34,467 bases of DNA from Lachnospiraceae bacterium (GCA_030536685.1 JAUNPP010000017.1:1-34467), one strand, 5' to 3'; shown: positions 9,103 through 19,300, counted from the first letter of the stretch. Program-made: numbers and translations. The notes: generated from the sequence alone by a model not told the origin.

Positions 9103-9190
9103 CTTTTTCACCCTATATCTTTTATCAAAAATCAAACTTTTATCTGTCCACGGCCATGCCGGTACATTATTCTGCCCTGCATTTTACTTT

Positions 9191-9219
9191 ACTATATCAC
9201 ATTTGCGCATCAAGAACAA
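9191..9219 (-). promoter_or_regulatory. promoter of pth-mfd with extended -10
   Basis: On the minus strand TTGTTC (9214-9219), 17 bases, TATAGT (9191-9196), with TG one base upstream of the -10 (TGATATAGT). The palindrome AAGAACA-AG-TGTTCTT (9212-9227) covers the -35 and could be an operator. The 312-base gap 9103-9414 otherwise holds only the divergent ABC-F promoter. Confidence 0.6.
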
Positions 9220-9319
9220 GTGTTCTTATCCAGTTTATGGTTTTTTCACAATTCTAAACAGATATTATGCGCAACCTTCATATTATCTTAAAAATAAGGA
9301 TTCTGCAAGACAAACCCTC

Positions 9320-9348
9320 TTGCAATCCTCAAACTTTTCCTGTACAAT
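9320..9348 (+). promoter_or_regulatory. sigma-A type promoter for the ABC-F gene
   Basis: TTGCAA (9320-9325), 17-base spacer, TACAAT (9343-9348), about 65 bases before the ATG at 9415. AAAGGA precedes the start. Confidence 0.75.
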
Positions 9349-9414
9349 AACCCATGATTGTCATCCCAAAAACATACAACTACTATATATAGATATCTAT
9401 GAAAGGACAAAAAC

Positions 9415-11040
9415 ATGATTGCTGCTAATAATGTAACTTTAAGATTTGGCAAAAAAGCATTATTTGAAGATGTTAATATTAAATTCACCGAAGGCAACTG
9501 CTATGGCCTGATTGGTGCTAACGGCGCCGGTAAATCCACTTTCCTGAAAATCCTTTCCGGAGAACTGGAACCTACCAAGGGCGATGTTACCATCAGCTCC
9601 GGCCAGCGTCTTTCTTTCCTGAAACAGGATCATTTCCAGTATGACCAATATACCGTTCTGGATACCGTTATTATGGGAAATCAGAGACTGTATGATATTA
9701 TGAAAGAAAAAGATGCCATTTACATGAAGACCGATTTTACCGAAGAAGACGGTTTGAAGGCCGCTGAACTGGAAGGTGAGTTCGCTGCCATGAACGGCTG
9801 GGAAGCAGAATCCGATGCTGCTACCATGTTGAATGGTCTTGGTATCGAAACAGAACTGCATTACACTCTGATGGCGGACCTGAACGGTTCCCAGAAGGTA
9901 AAGGTTCTGTTAGCACAGGCTTTGTTTGGAAATCCCGATATCCTGCTGCTCGACGAACCTACCAACCACCTGGATCTGGACGCGATTGCATGGCTTGAAG
10001 AATTCCTGATCAACTTCGAGAATACCGTTATCGTTGTATCTCACGACCGTTACTTCCTGAACAAGGTTTGTACACATACTGCTGATATTGATTACGCCAA
10101 GATTCAGCTCTACGCCGGTAACTATGATTTCTGGTATGAATCCAGCCAGCTGATGATCCGTCAGATGAAAGAAGCAAACCGTAAGAAAGAAGAAAAGATC
10201 AAGGAATTACAGGACTTTATCCAGAGATTCTCTGCCAATGCTTCCAAATCCAAGCAGGCAACCTCCAGAAAACGTGCTCTGGAAAAGATCCAGCTGGATG
10301 AGATCCGTCCTTCCAGCCGTAAGTACCCTTATATCGATTTCCGTCCCGAAAGAGAGATCGGCAATGAAGTTCTGACTGTAGAACATCTGAGCAAAACAAT
10401 TGACGGCGTAAAGGTTCTGGACGATATTTCCTTTATTCTCAACCGTGAAGACAAGGTTGCTCTTGTCGGCGCTAATGAACTGGCAAAAACAACTCTCTTT
10501 AAGATTCTTGCCGGTGAAATGGAACCTGATGAAGGCTCTTACAAATGGGGCATCACCACTTCACAGGCTTACTTTGCAAAAGACAACACCGATATCTTTA
10601 AGGATGAACTGACCATTACAGACTGGCTGACACAGTTCTCCGCGATCAAAGATGCTACTTACGTAAGAGGCTTCCTGGGACGTATGCTCTTCCCCGGAGA
10701 TGCAGGAATGAAGCTGCTCCCCGTATTATCAGGTGGTGAGCGCGTGCGCTGCCAGCTCTCTATGATGATGATCAAAGCAACCAACGTTCTGCTTTTTGAT
10801 GAACCCACCAACCACCTGGATATGGAGTCCATCACATCCCTGAATAATGCGCTGATCAAATTCAGCGGTGTTATCATGTTCTCCTGCCATGACCACCAGT
10901 TTGTACAGACAACTGCAAACCGTATCATGGAAATCATCGACGGCAAGCTGATCGATAAGATCACCACCTACGATGAATATCTGGAAAGCGATGCATCCAT
11001 CCGCAAACGTATGATTCAGCAGAACAGCTCTGAAGAATAA
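9415..11040 (+). CDS. ABC-F family ATPase, YkpA/YbiT type
   Basis: A soluble protein with two ATP-binding cassettes and no membrane part, expected to act on the ribosome E site like EttA. 541 residues. The first cassette has Walker A GANGAGKST, a divergent signature (LNGSQKVKV) and LLLDEPTNHLD. A charged linker (KKEEKIKELQDFIQRFSANASKSKQATSRK) matches the P-site tRNA-interaction region of the family. The second cassette has a degenerate P-loop (GANELAKTTL), normal signature LSGGERVRCQLS and LFDEPTNHLD. The degenerate P-loop and weak first signature also occur in B. subtilis YkpA, so they are family traits. It is a single gene between its own promoter and a bidirectional terminator. Antibiotic resistance is not implied by this subgroup. 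Confidence 0.92.
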   Translation: MIAANNVTLRFGKKALFEDVNIKFTEGNCYGLIGANGAGKSTFLKILSGELEPTKGDVTISSGQRLSFLKQDHFQYDQYTVLDTVIMGNQRLYDIMKEKDAIYMKTDFTEEDGLKAAELEGEFAAMNGWEAESDAATMLNGLGIETELHYTLMADLNGSQKVKVLLAQALFGNPDILLLDEPTNHLDLDAIAWLEEFLINFENTVIVVSHDRYFLNKVCTHTADIDYAKIQLYAGNYDFWYESSQLMIRQMKEANRKKEEKIKELQDFIQRFSANASKSKQATSRKRALEKIQLDEIRPSSRKYPYIDFRPEREIGNEVLTVEHLSKTIDGVKVLDDISFILNREDKVALVGANELAKTTLFKILAGEMEPDEGSYKWGITTSQAYFAKDNTDIFKDELTITDWLTQFSAIKDATYVRGFLGRMLFPGDAGMKLLPVLSGGERVRCQLSMMMIKATNVLLFDEPTNHLDMESITSLNNALIKFSGVIMFSCHDHQFVQTTANRIMEIIDGKLIDKITTYDEYLESDASIRKRMIQQNSSEE

Positions 11041-11073
11041 TTTTACCAGATTTTCCAGACAGTATGCTATACA

Positions 11074-11124
11074 AAAGGGCCTTCTGAATATCCGTTTATT
11101 GAACGGATATTCAGAAGGCCCTTT
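11074..11124. terminator. long bidirectional terminator between convergent genes
   Basis: A perfect 23-bp stem (11074-11096 with 11102-11124) and 5-base loop, with short T runs on both sides. It serves the ABC-F gene on the plus strand and the convergent lipoprotein gene on the minus strand. Confidence 0.85.
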
Positions 11125-11146
11125 CATCTGCATTCCGTGCCATCCC

Positions 11147-13267
11147 TTATGAAGAAAGACGTTTGCTGCGGTTTTTCAGAATGCGCTTCCACTCTTTATC
11201 AGACAGCGCTGCTTCCCAGGGATTTCTCGTCTCAGAATCAACCGAAGAATAGCAGCAGCGGATTAATTCGCATAAATACACCGCTTTTTTTCTGATGTGA
11301 GGACTTTCAAAACAGGTTGGCAGTTCCTGACCAAAACCAGCCATATAAAGATATTCAAAAATCCTCGCCCGGTCTTCCTTCGGATACGTTCTGCTGTAAG
11401 AATCAATAAAATATACCTTTTTCATGCTCTTTCCATCTGTGTAAATATAATCAAGCTCATTCTCCTCATAAGCCCAGACAGATTCATCATAATCATAGAA
11501 GTAAGACTCAGACGGCGACATTTTTTCCCATTTCGACTCCCAATCCCGCAAAATATCCTGCCGCGCCTTTTCCTCTGCGCTGATCACTTTCAGCCCTTTT
11601 TCTTCTTCATTATAAATTTCAAATTCGCAATCGGTAAAATGTTCCTCCATCAAATGCAGGAATTCATGTGACATATTACGCAGCAAATCTGTTTTTATTG
11701 TCACATCTGCCGTCATCCTGGTTATAAAATCCTGTATTTTTTCATCATACCAGAAGGTAACATACGCACCGGCGCTGTTTAAATTTCCCTCGTCCGACTC
11801 ACCCGTAATCGTGCTGCTGAAACAGATTTCAAGCGGATTTCCGATTCCGGCCACAATCTCTTTCATCATTCCCGCAGGCATAGTCTCCAGAAACTGCTTT
11901 AATGTAGAAACCGCATCCCATTTATCCATTATGCTGCCGATTTTTTCAAGATGATATCCGGAAGAATCCGGTTTTTTCATCGCCTCCGCAGTTGTAAGCA
12001 GATCGATACCAAATTCACTTTCCAGCTCATTCCACTCCTGCTTCAGTTTCTGCTTTACCGTCTTTTCCGACTCGCGTTCAAGCTGCGCCGTCTGAGGCAG
12101 AAGATTGGCCATATCGTAAAGAATCAGCTGCTTTTCTTCCGGATATTCCACCGAAAATATAACCTGAGACGTATCCTTTCTCATTGTAATTCCCGAAATG
12201 AAACTCCAAAAGCCCTCTTGCGGCGCCGTTTCCAGCTGATAGCCATCGTAATAAAGTCCCTTTTCCATATCATAGATCGACAATCTTTCATCTGAACTGC
12301 AGAACATATAGTAATCTTCATATCCTACCACATTCTGACGTTCCATTTCCTTTAAGTTAATAACCGTTTCCGGGTCTGAAAGATCTACAAGACGATAATT
12401 ACCCGAGAAAAAATACGCGGCGCAGTCCCCGTTAAAAACCATCGATGTGGTGCTTAACAATTCATTCAAAACAGCCGTTCCGTCTTCAGCTGAAATACAA
12501 TAACAGCTGCAGTTTCCAAGACCTTTCATTACTGTCAGATAGGCAAAACCATGAGAAGCTTTTCCAAGACTCCACCAGTACGTTTCGGAATCCAATTTGA
12601 TTCCAAGGAGTTTGTTTAAATTATACTTTACTTCTTTTCCTGATTTCACATCGTAAGAAAACAGCGTCTTTCCATCTGTATTCAGCGACCACAAAATATC
12701 CTCCTGGTAATCGCTGAACCAGCTGTACTGGTATGCTTTCGGCAGATAATCCTCTTTCAATATTTCAAATTTCCGATCCAGGTAAAAGAGTCTGCCTCTA
12801 TCAGCCGCATAAAACCATATTCTTCCGTCTTCCAGGAAACCACAGTCTCCAAGCCGTTCCGTGTCCAGATCAAATGTTCTGCTGGCTGCAGTTTTTCCTG
12901 TATCCAGGTCAAACAGCAGCAAATTCATCTTATCGCTCAAGGTCAGCAGCAGCAGATAATTTTCACTGCACTCCATATGAATGATCATATCTTCTGCTTT
13001 CATCTTAATCGGAAGACGGTATGCGCCTTCATTTCGCGCATCTTTTTTGTAAAGCGTCTGCAAAAGAGCACTTGCCTCTTCCTCCGGCGACAAAGTTTCA
13101 GGCTCTGTCTCTTTCGTTTCCGGCCCGGCAGTTTCCAATCCGGCGGCTTTTTTCCCGGAAAGCGCCTCCGTCTGCACCTGTTCCCCGGAAGCGAAAATAT
13201 TGTTTTTTCCGCATCCCGTAATGCTCATACACAAGCAAATCAGTAATAATGATAAATACTTTTTCAT
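11147..13267 (-). CDS. lipoprotein with putative zincin (HExxH) domain
   Basis: I do not recognise a named family. 706 residues. The N-terminus (MKKYLSLLLICLCMSITGC) is a lipoprotein signal with the lipidated Cys at 19, so the protein should be anchored outside the membrane. Residues about 25-65 are a Thr/Glu/Pro-rich linker. About 80-390 has recurrent short beta segments (LLLFDLDTGK, RLFYLDRKFE, TLFSYDVKSG, LSIYDMEKG) suggestive of a beta-propeller. The last 300 residues contain HEFLH (534-538), a zinc-protease signature, and PKEDRARIFEYL about 95 residues later, whose Glu631 could be a third metal ligand. This points to an uncharacterised surface metallopeptidase, by inference only. AGGAGGTGA precedes the ATG. 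It is monocistronic between its own promoter and a terminator. Confidence 0.75.
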   Translation of the reverse strand: MKKYLSLLLICLCMSITGCGKNNIFASGEQVQTEALSGKKAAGLETAGPETKETEPETLSPEEEASALLQTLYKKDARNEGAYRLPIKMKAEDMIIHMECSENYLLLLTLSDKMNLLLFDLDTGKTAASRTFDLDTERLGDCGFLEDGRIWFYAADRGRLFYLDRKFEILKEDYLPKAYQYSWFSDYQEDILWSLNTDGKTLFSYDVKSGKEVKYNLNKLLGIKLDSETYWWSLGKASHGFAYLTVMKGLGNCSCYCISAEDGTAVLNELLSTTSMVFNGDCAAYFFSGNYRLVDLSDPETVINLKEMERQNVVGYEDYYMFCSSDERLSIYDMEKGLYYDGYQLETAPQEGFWSFISGITMRKDTSQVIFSVEYPEEKQLILYDMANLLPQTAQLERESEKTVKQKLKQEWNELESEFGIDLLTTAEAMKKPDSSGYHLEKIGSIMDKWDAVSTLKQFLETMPAGMMKEIVAGIGNPLEICFSSTITGESDEGNLNSAGAYVTFWYDEKIQDFITRMTADVTIKTDLLRNMSHEFLHLMEEHFTDCEFEIYNEEEKGLKVISAEEKARQDILRDWESKWEKMSPSESYFYDYDESVWAYEENELDYIYTDGKSMKKVYFIDSYSRTYPKEDRARIFEYLYMAGFGQELPTCFESPHIRKKAVYLCELIRCCYSSVDSETRNPWEAALSDKEWKRILKNRSKRLSS

Positions 13268-13301
13268 TCGTATTCACCTCCTGGTTCGTTTTCATCCAGC
13301 A

Positions 13302-13345
13302 GATAACTTGTTATCATTATACTATATCCTGAACCACTATTTCAA
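13302..13345 (-). promoter_or_regulatory. lipoprotein-gene promoter with downstream palindrome
   Basis: On the minus strand TTGAAA (13340-13345), 18 bases, TATAAT (13316-13321). The perfect palindrome GATAAC-TT-GTTATC (13302-13315) abuts the -10 at the expected start site, a typical repressor position. The 324-base gap 13268-13591 otherwise contains the valS terminator and AT-rich sequence. Confidence 0.6.
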
Positions 13346-13487
13346 TTCGCCTCTAATACAATAAGATTAAACTTTGATGAATTGTTTTAACAAATTCGTA
13401 ACTTTTTTGTTTATATTTGTATTTTTTCACCAAAAGTGGTCAAATTATTTCATTTTTTTCAAATCACAAGGACTGCCAGAATCACGC

Positions 13488-13525
13488 AAAAAAGGGTTCA
13501 GGACATTCTTTCTGTACCTGAACCC
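13488..13525 (-). terminator. valS terminator
   Basis: GGGTTCAGG (13494-13502) pairs with CCTGAACCC (13517-13525), nine perfect pairs. On the minus strand it is followed by T6 (13488-13493). It lies about 65 bases after the valS stop. Confidence 0.9.
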
Positions 13526-13591
13526 AAGAATAACTGCCGAAGCAATCTATATAAAGTTTTTGCTTTTACTTTTTTGTGTCTGACAATTTTT

Positions 13592-16228
13592 CTACTGAAG
13601 CTGCGCCAGTCTTGCCTGAACCTGTTCCATCATCTGCTGGTATTTTTCATACTTCGCTTTTTCTTCCTCAATCTTTGCCGCAGGCGCTTTGCTGATAAAC
13701 TTCTCGTTGCTCAGCATACCTTTGGAACGTGCAATTTCTTTGGAAAGTTTTGCTTCTTCCTTCTTCAGACGTTCAATTTCCTTTTCCAGATCTACCAGAT
13801 CCGCAAACGGAATATAAATATTAGCACCGGGAATTACCGCTGATACTGCATCGTCTGCAATTCCTGCCTTGTCAGCCTGTACTGCAACCTCAGAAGCAGA
13901 TGCCAGAGTTGCAAAGAATACTCTGCCATTTTCAAAAATACTGCAGATTTCTTCATTTTCAGAAACTACAAATACCTTTGCTTTGCGGCTGGGCGGTACG
14001 TTCATGGAAGTACGAACGGTACGAATCGCACGTACTGCTTCTTTGATCGTTTCAATCGCCTTTTCCTCTGCCGCGAAATTCAGTTCTTCCGTATATACAG
14101 GCCATTCAGAAACCATAATGGATTCCTCTTCGTCCTGCAGTGTACAGAAGATTTCTTCTGTAATGAACGGCATGAACGGATGCAGCATCTTCAGAGAACG
14201 GATCAGTACGGTTTTCAGAGTCCAGAGCGCAGCAGCCTTCGTGCTGTCGGTATCGCTGTACAGACGGGGTTTTACCATCTCAATATACCAGTCGCAGAAT
14301 TCTTCCCATATAAAGTCGTAAACCTTGGATAATGCAATACCCAGCTCATATTTATCCAGATTTTCCGTTACATCCTTTGCAAGCGTATTCACCTTTGACA
14401 GAATCCATTTATCTGCGGCTGTCAGTTCAGAAAGATCAACATCCCTAACCTCTGCCTTGTCCAGATTCATCATAATAAAACGAGAAGCATTCCATACTTT
14501 GTTGGCAAAGTTACGGCTTGATTCTACACGTTCCCAGTAGAAACGCATGTCGTTGCCGGGCGCATTGCCTGTTACAAGCGTCATACGCAGCGCATCCGCA
14601 CCATATTTGTCAACAACCTTAAGAGGATCAATACCGTTTCCAAGGGATTTGCTCATCTTGCGTCCCTGAGAATCACGAACCAGTCCATGGATCAAAACGG
14701 TGTGGAACGGTGTTTTTCCTGTTTGTTCCAGGCCTGAGAATACCATACGTACTACCCAGAAGAAAATAATATCATATCCTGTTACCAGTACATCGGTAGG
14801 ATAGAAATAATCTAACTCCGGTGTTTTATCCGGCCATCCCAGAGTAGAGAAGGGCCACAGAGCTGAGCTGAACCAGGTATCAAGAGTATCCTCATCCTGA
14901 ACAACCGGCGCGCCGCAATCAGGACAAACCGTCAGATCATCGCGGCTTACGGTCATTTTGCCGCACTTGCTGCAGTAAAACGCAGGAATCTGATGTCCCC
15001 ACCACAGCTGTCTGGAAATACACCAGTCTCTGATGCCATTCAGCCAGTGCAGATACGTCTTGGCATAGCTTTCCGGTACAAATTTTAATGTGCCATTGTT
15101 GATTGCTTCGATTGCAGGCTTTGCCATCTCGTCCATCTTAACAAACCACTGGGGTTTGATCATCGGCTCGATTGTAGAACCGCAGCGATCATGTGTTCCT
15201 ACGTTATGAGAATGAGGTTCAATGCCTACCAGAAGTCCCAGCTCTTCCAGTTCTTTTACGATTGCTTTTCTGGCTTCGTAGCGGTCCATGCCTTCATATT
15301 TCGGGCACACACCGTTCATGGTCGCATCGTCATTCATAACGTTGATTTCAGGAAGATTGTGGCGGCGGCCAACCTCAAAGTCATTCGGGTCATGAGCGGG
15401 AGTGATCTTAACGGCGCCGGTACCAAATTCCTTATCTACATAGCTGTCTGCAATGATCGGAATCTCTTTGTTCATAATCGGCAGGATCAGAGTCTTGCCA
15501 ACCAGATGCGTATATCTTTCATCATCCGGATGTACTGCTACTGCAGTATCGCCGAGCATGGTTTCGGGACGTGTCGTTGCAATCTCAACAAATTCATCAC
15601 TGCCTTTAACCGGATATTTGATATGCCAGAAATGTCCTGCCTGTTCTTCATGAATTACTTCCGCATCAGAAATGGAAGTTTTGCAGATCGGACACCAGTT
15701 AATAATTCTGGAACCTTTGTAGATCCATCCTTTTTCATACAGACGTACAAATACTTCTTTTACAGCCTTGCTGCAGCCTTCATCCATTGTAAATCGTTCT
15801 TTGGACCAGTCTGCGGAAGATCCCAGTTTCTTTAACTGATTGATAATACGTCCGCCGTACTCATCCTTCCATTCCCACGCGCGTTCAAGGAAACCTTCGC
15901 GGCCCAGATCAGCCTTTTCAATGCCCTCTTCCTTCAGCTTATTGATGATCTTAACCTCTGTCGCAATACTTGCATGGTCACAGCCAGGCTGCCATAAAGC
16001 TTCATATCCTGCCATTCTCTTATAACGAATCAGGATATCCTGCATGGTGTTGTCCAGCGCATGGCCCATATGCAGCTGACCCGTAATATTCGGCGGCGGC
16101 ATAACAATTGTAAATGGTTTCTTATCGGGATTTACAGAGGCCTTAAAATAGCCCTTTGCCATCCACTTGGAATACAGCTTGTCCTCAATCGCCTGAGGAT
16201 TATAATTTTTTTCCAGTTCTTTTGCCAT
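13592..16228 (-). CDS. valS: valine--tRNA ligase
   Basis: A class I synthetase charging tRNA-Val, with an editing domain that hydrolyses Thr-tRNA-Val. 878 residues from ATG at 16228, chosen for the AGGAGA site 7 bases upstream; the longer frame to 16291 runs into the leader terminator. Motifs are the HIGH equivalent HMGH ([15 protein letters not shown]), the CP1 editing domain ([19 protein letters not shown]), [18 protein letters not shown], a CxxC...CxxC zinc-type site (CSKCGKM...CPDCGAP), KMSKS, and a C-terminal coiled coil (about 810-878). It is transcribed alone from its own promoter and controlled by the T-box leader. Confidence 0.98.
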   Translation of the reverse strand: MAKELEKNYNPQAIEDKLYSKWMAKGYFKASVNPDKKPFTIVMPPPNITGQLHMGHALDNTMQDILIRYKRMAGYEALWQPGCDHASIATEVKIINKLKEEGIEKADLGREGFLERAWEWKDEYGGRIINQLKKLGSSADWSKERFTMDEGCSKAVKEVFVRLYEKGWIYKGSRIINWCPICKTSISDAEVIHEEQAGHFWHIKYPVKGSDEFVEIATTRPETMLGDTAVAVHPDDERYTHLVGKTLILPIMNKEIPIIADSYVDKEFGTGAVKITPAHDPNDFEVGRRHNLPEINVMNDDATMNGVCPKYEGMDRYEARKAIVKELEELGLLVGIEPHSHNVGTHDRCGSTIEPMIKPQWFVKMDEMAKPAIEAINNGTLKFVPESYAKTYLHWLNGIRDWCISRQLWWGHQIPAFYCSKCGKMTVSRDDLTVCPDCGAPVVQDEDTLDTWFSSALWPFSTLGWPDKTPELDYFYPTDVLVTGYDIIFFWVVRMVFSGLEQTGKTPFHTVLIHGLVRDSQGRKMSKSLGNGIDPLKVVDKYGADALRMTLVTGNAPGNDMRFYWERVESSRNFANKVWNASRFIMMNLDKAEVRDVDLSELTAADKWILSKVNTLAKDVTENLDKYELGIALSKVYDFIWEEFCDWYIEMVKPRLYSDTDSTKAAALWTLKTVLIRSLKMLHPFMPFITEEIFCTLQDEEESIMVSEWPVYTEELNFAAEEKAIETIKEAVRAIRTVRTSMNVPPSRKAKVFVVSENEEICSIFENGRVFFATLASASEVAVQADKAGIADDAVSAVIPGANIYIPFADLVDLEKEIERLKKEEAKLSKEIARSKGMLSNEKFISKAPAAKIEEEKAKYEKYQQMMEQVQARLAQLQ

Positions 16229-16262
16229 AATCATTCTCCTATAAAAAAGATATAAAAAAGAT

Positions 16263-16301
16263 AAAAAAAAGCCCTTTCTGCACTTTTCCATGCAGAAGGG
16301 C
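16263..16301 (-). terminator. T-box leader terminator before valS
   Basis: On the minus strand GCCCTTCTGCA pairs with TGCAGAAAGGGC (with a one-base slip), followed by eight T. It lies between the T-box sequence and the valS start, where the antiterminator competes with it. Confidence 0.9.
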
Positions 16302-16536
16302 GTATAAACGCGGTACCACCTTCGTTTGTTCTCTTATCCGTTAACGCCGGCCACGGAACTGCCTACTGATACCTGATGCGCCATGGTTTGTTCTCCATGG
16401 GAAGCTATCTCATTCAGCAATTCGGTTCAGAAGCTACCTTCCATCGACACTGTTCCGGACGACCTTTCAGCCGGTGAATCGTCCTCTCTGGTGAAGCCTT
16501 CGACGTACTCCTCTTCCTCATAACCTTTCTCAGAAT
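16263..16536 (-). promoter_or_regulatory. T-box riboswitch (tRNA-Val sensing) in the valS leader
   Basis: The conserved T-box AAGGTGGTACCGCG lies at 16309-16322 on the minus strand. Its TGGT matches an ACCA tRNA end, as in tRNA-Val. Upstream, Stem I features are visible: AGAGAGG and GGCTGAAAGG around 16465-16490. GTA (16435-16437) just before GCTTCTGAAC is the likely valine specifier codon. Uncharged tRNA-Val would stabilise the antiterminator and permit valS expression. The exact Stem I boundaries and the specifier are inferred without folding. Confidence 0.88.
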
Positions 16537-16537
16537 T

Positions 16538-16585
16538 AAAAAACGCATATCCGCCGCAGCATCTGATGCTGTCCGAATATGCGTT
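16538..16585 (-). terminator. terminator after spoVG, overlapping the valS start site
   Basis: A long imperfect hairpin (16542-16585) whose outer arms AACGCATAT/ATATGCGTT pair fully, with inner AGCATC/GATGCT. It is followed by T6 on the minus strand. The predicted valS start site lies within its left arm, so only read-through from spoVG forms the full stem. Confidence 0.7.
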
Positions 16586-16586
16586 A

Positions 16587-16615
16587 ATTATAAGCACCTT
16601 TTCAGGGTTTGTCAA
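16587..16615 (-). promoter_or_regulatory. consensus sigma-A promoter for valS
   Basis: On the minus strand TTGACA (16610-16615), 17 bases, TATAAT (16587-16592): a perfect match to consensus. It begins 6 bases after the spoVG stop. Start site predicted near 16580. Confidence 0.9.
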
Positions 16616-16621
16616 GAATAT

Positions 16622-16888
16622 CTATTTCTCTTCTGCTTCTCTGTATCTCTGTAATATCAAATTCTGAAGCATCTCCCGTGTATCTGTATTAATAGGATGA
16701 GCGATATCTCTGAATTCGCCATCAGAAGACTTTCTGCTGGGCATTGCAATAAACAGCCCCTTCTCGCCTTCCAGAACCTTGATATCATGCACCACAAATA
16801 CCCCATCGATCGTGATGGAAGCAATTGCTTTCATCTTATTGGTATTCACACCGGAAATCTTTCGAATCCTTATATCTGTTATCTCCAT
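16622..16888 (-). CDS. spoVG: septation/sporulation regulator SpoVG
   Basis: A small RNA/DNA-binding regulator that in Firmicutes affects asymmetric septation and many other traits. 88 residues, near the usual 85-100. Conserved segments are [44 protein letters not shown] and RDIAHPIN. It starts 10 bases after the glgD stop with no good ribosome site (only GTGAG), suggesting coupling to glgD translation or use of an unseen leader. A terminator and the valS promoter follow immediately. Confidence 0.95.
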   Translation of the reverse strand: MEITDIRIRKISGVNTNKMKAIASITIDGVFVVHDIKVLEGEKGLFIAMPSRKSSDGEFRDIAHPINTDTREMLQNLILQRYREAEEK

Positions 16889-16898
16889 GATCGGCTCA

Positions 16899-18017
16899 CT
16901 AAATCATATATCTTTCGTTATCTTCAATCAGAACCTGAGGTTTACCTTCAGCAATGCGTACTTCGCCGGGTTTAACGGTTCCTCTGCTCTCGATAATGCA
17001 GTTTTCGATATGAGCATTGTCGCCAATATAAACGTCGTTAAGAATTACGCAATTCTTAATTACACAATTATTGCCTACATAAACTTTCTTGAAAAGAACA
17101 GAATCTTCGACTTCACCATTAATAATACATCCGCTGGAAACCAGGCTGTTCTTTACAAGAGCACCGGGATTATACTTAGCCGGAGGATTGTCATCAATCT
17201 TGGAATGGATCTCAGGGTACTGTTTGAAGAAGAAATCTCTGTTTTCTTTCTTCAGGAAATCCATATTCATGTTGAAATAGGATTCTACGTCTGAAATCTT
17301 GTTCCAGTATGTTTCAAGCGGATAAGCATACAGCTTTTTAACGCCTTTATAACGGATCAGAATATCGTTAACAAAATCGTAGCGATCTTCTTCTGCACAT
17401 TTCTCGATCAGTTCAATCAGCAGTCTTCTTCTGATTACGTAGATACCGCAGGATGCGATATTGCTCTCTGCAACCATGGGTTTTTCTTCCATGTTCAGAA
17501 CGCGGCCTGATTCATCAGTTGTCACAATGCCATACTGTGTCAGATCAGTACCTTCAGGCATAGCCTTTGTTACGATTGTAATATCCGCATTCTTCTGGAT
17601 ATGGTAATCAATTACTTTATCAAAATCAACCTTGTAGATAGAATCGCCGGAAGCAAGTACTACATAAGGTTCATGCTGTCTCTTCAGGAAATCCAGATTC
17701 TGGTAGATGGAATCTGCTGTACCACGGTACCATTCGCCGTTTTCTGCTGTAATAGTAGGGGAGAATACGAAAAGGCCTCCCTGCTTTCTGCCGAAATCCC
17801 ACCATTTGGAGGAATTTAAATGCTGGCTTAAGGAACGTGAATTATACTGTGTCAGAACAGCAACTGTCTTAATACGGGAATTTGTCATGCTGCTTAACGC
17901 AAAGTCAATGCATCTGTAGCTGCCGCCAACGGGCATTGCAGGAATTGCACGTCTTTTTGTCAGCACTCTCATCTTTTTGTTATTGCCGCCTGCTAAAATA
18001 ATACCTATTGCTTTCAT
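16899..18017 (-). CDS. glgD: glucose-1-phosphate adenylyltransferase regulatory subunit GlgD
   Basis: Partner of GlgC in ADP-glucose synthesis for glycogen. 372 residues: an N-terminal nucleotidyltransferase fold and C-terminal left-handed beta-helix ([18 protein letters not shown]). The substrate loop is degenerate ([20 protein letters not shown]) compared with [20 protein letters not shown] in the neighbouring GlgC, fitting a non-catalytic subunit. [11 protein letters not shown] is retained. Its ATG overlaps the glgC stop (ATGA), implying coupled translation and equal stoichiometry. Confidence 0.95.
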   Translation of the reverse strand: MKAIGIILAGGNNKKMRVLTKRRAIPAMPVGGSYRCIDFALSSMTNSRIKTVAVLTQYNSRSLSQHLNSSKWWDFGRKQGGLFVFSPTITAENGEWYRGTADSIYQNLDFLKRQHEPYVVLASGDSIYKVDFDKVIDYHIQKNADITIVTKAMPEGTDLTQYGIVTTDESGRVLNMEEKPMVAESNIASCGIYVIRRRLLIELIEKCAEEDRYDFVNDILIRYKGVKKLYAYPLETYWNKISDVESYFNMNMDFLKKENRDFFFKQYPEIHSKIDDNPPAKYNPGALVKNSLVSSGCIINGEVEDSVLFKKVYVGNNCVIKNCVILNDVYIGDNAHIENCIIESRGTVKPGEVRIAEGKPQVLIEDNERYMI

Positions 18018-19300
18018 CTGGAGGCACCCTCCTTTACTACAATATAATCACCGCTGTCCAGGTAAGAACCTTCTGTGTAATCATCCTTTGTGGTAACACC
18101 TGAAATAGCAGTATTAATACCAATCTTAACTCCATCCGGAATCACAGAATTCTCAGCGATTGTAACAAGATCGGATGCATATACCTTTGTGCTCAGTTTG
18201 CTTTCTTTATATTCATATTCGGTTGTACCAAGTACGCAATTTTCACCGACTTTTACATTCTCAGCTACGATGGACTTGTCCACAACTGTGCCTTTTCCGA
18301 TTACGGAGTCAGACATAATGATTGAGTTCCGCACAACAGCGCCTTCTTCGATCACAACGCCGGAACCAATTACAGAATTGGAAACTTCGCCGTAGATCTC
18401 TGTACCTTCACCGATAATACATCTGTTGATCGTTGCAGACTCACCTATGTACTGAGGCGGGAACTGATCACACTTGGTGTAAACTTTCCAGAACTCTTCA
18501 TACAGATTAAATTCGGGAATAATATCGATCAATTCCATATTAGCTTCCCAGTAAGATGTCAGAGTACCTACATCTTTCCAATATCCGTTGTACTCGTAAG
18601 CGAAAATTCTTTCACCTTTGTTGAAGATATAAGGAATAACATGCTTACCGAAGTCACATTCGGGCTGTTCAGCAGTAGCCATTAATGCTTCTCTTAACTT
18701 GGACCATGTGAAAATATAAATACCCATGGATGCCAGATTACTTCTGGGATTTGCAGGTTTTTCTTCAAATTCGGTAATTCTTCCATCGCCGTCTGTCAGT
18801 ACCACACCAAATCTGCTGGCTTCTTCCCACGGTACGGGCATAGCTGCAATTGTAAGAGCTGCATCATTCGCCTTGTGAGCATCCAGCATGATTTCGTAAT
18901 CCATCTTGTAAATATGGTCACCTGAAAGAATCAGTACATATTCGGGATTATAAGTGTCGATAAAGTTGATATTCTGGTAAATTGCGTTTGCTGTACCTGT
19001 ATACCACTCTGTGTTTGCGCTCTTTTCATAAGGGGGGAGAATTGAAACGCCGCCTACATTGCGATCAAGATCCCAGGGCATACCAATGCCGATATGGGAA
19101 TTCAAACGCAGAGGCTGATACTGAGTCAGTACACCTACTGTATCGATGCCAGAATTGATACAGTTACTAAGGGGGAAATCAATAATACGGTATTTGCCGC
19201 CAAATGCAACAGCAGGTTTTGCACCATTCTGTGTCAGAACGCCCAGACGGCTGCCCTGACCACCTGCAAGAAGCATAGCGACCATTTCTTTTTTAATCAC
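18014..19300 (-). CDS. glgC: glucose-1-phosphate adenylyltransferase catalytic subunit GlgC
   Basis: Makes ADP-glucose from ATP and glucose 1-phosphate, the first committed step of bacterial glycogen synthesis. 428 residues. It shows the intact pyrophosphorylase loop [34 protein letters not shown] (partial match of the family signature), [12 protein letters not shown], the metal-binding [16 protein letters not shown], and C-terminal beta-helix hexapeptides. Starts at GTG (19300) with AGAGGTGA just upstream. First of glgC-glgD-spoVG. Confidence 0.96.
   Translation of the reverse strand: MIKKEMVAMLLAGGQGSRLGVLTQNGAKPAVAFGGKYRIIDFPLSNCINSGIDTVGVLTQYQPLRLNSHIGIGMPWDLDRNVGGVSILPPYEKSANTEWYTGTANAIYQNINFIDTYNPEYVLILSGDHIYKMDYEIMLDAHKANDAALTIAAMPVPWEEASRFGVVLTDGDGRITEFEEKPANPRSNLASMGIYIFTWSKLREALMATAEQPECDFGKHVIPYIFNKGERIFAYEYNGYWKDVGTLTSYWEANMELIDIIPEFNLYEEFWKVYTKCDQFPPQYIGESATINRCIIGEGTEIYGEVSNSVIGSGVVIEEGAVVRNSIIMSDSVIGKGTVVDKSIVAENVKVGENCVLGTTEYEYKESKLSTKVYASDLVTIAENSVIPDGVKIGINTAISGVTTKDDYTEGSYLDSGDYIVVKEGASR

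Noticed and set aside
10471..10503. Degenerate P-loop (GANELAKTTL) in the second cassette of the ABC-F protein
   Set aside because: YkpA-type ABC-F proteins share this loop, so it is a family trait rather than a defect.
15191..15835. 214-codon plus-strand frame opposite valS
   Set aside because: Shadow of the valS coding sequence.
16427..16615. 62-codon frame in the valS leader
   Set aside because: It lies entirely over the T-box leader, spoVG terminator and valS promoter; the RNA features explain the sequence.
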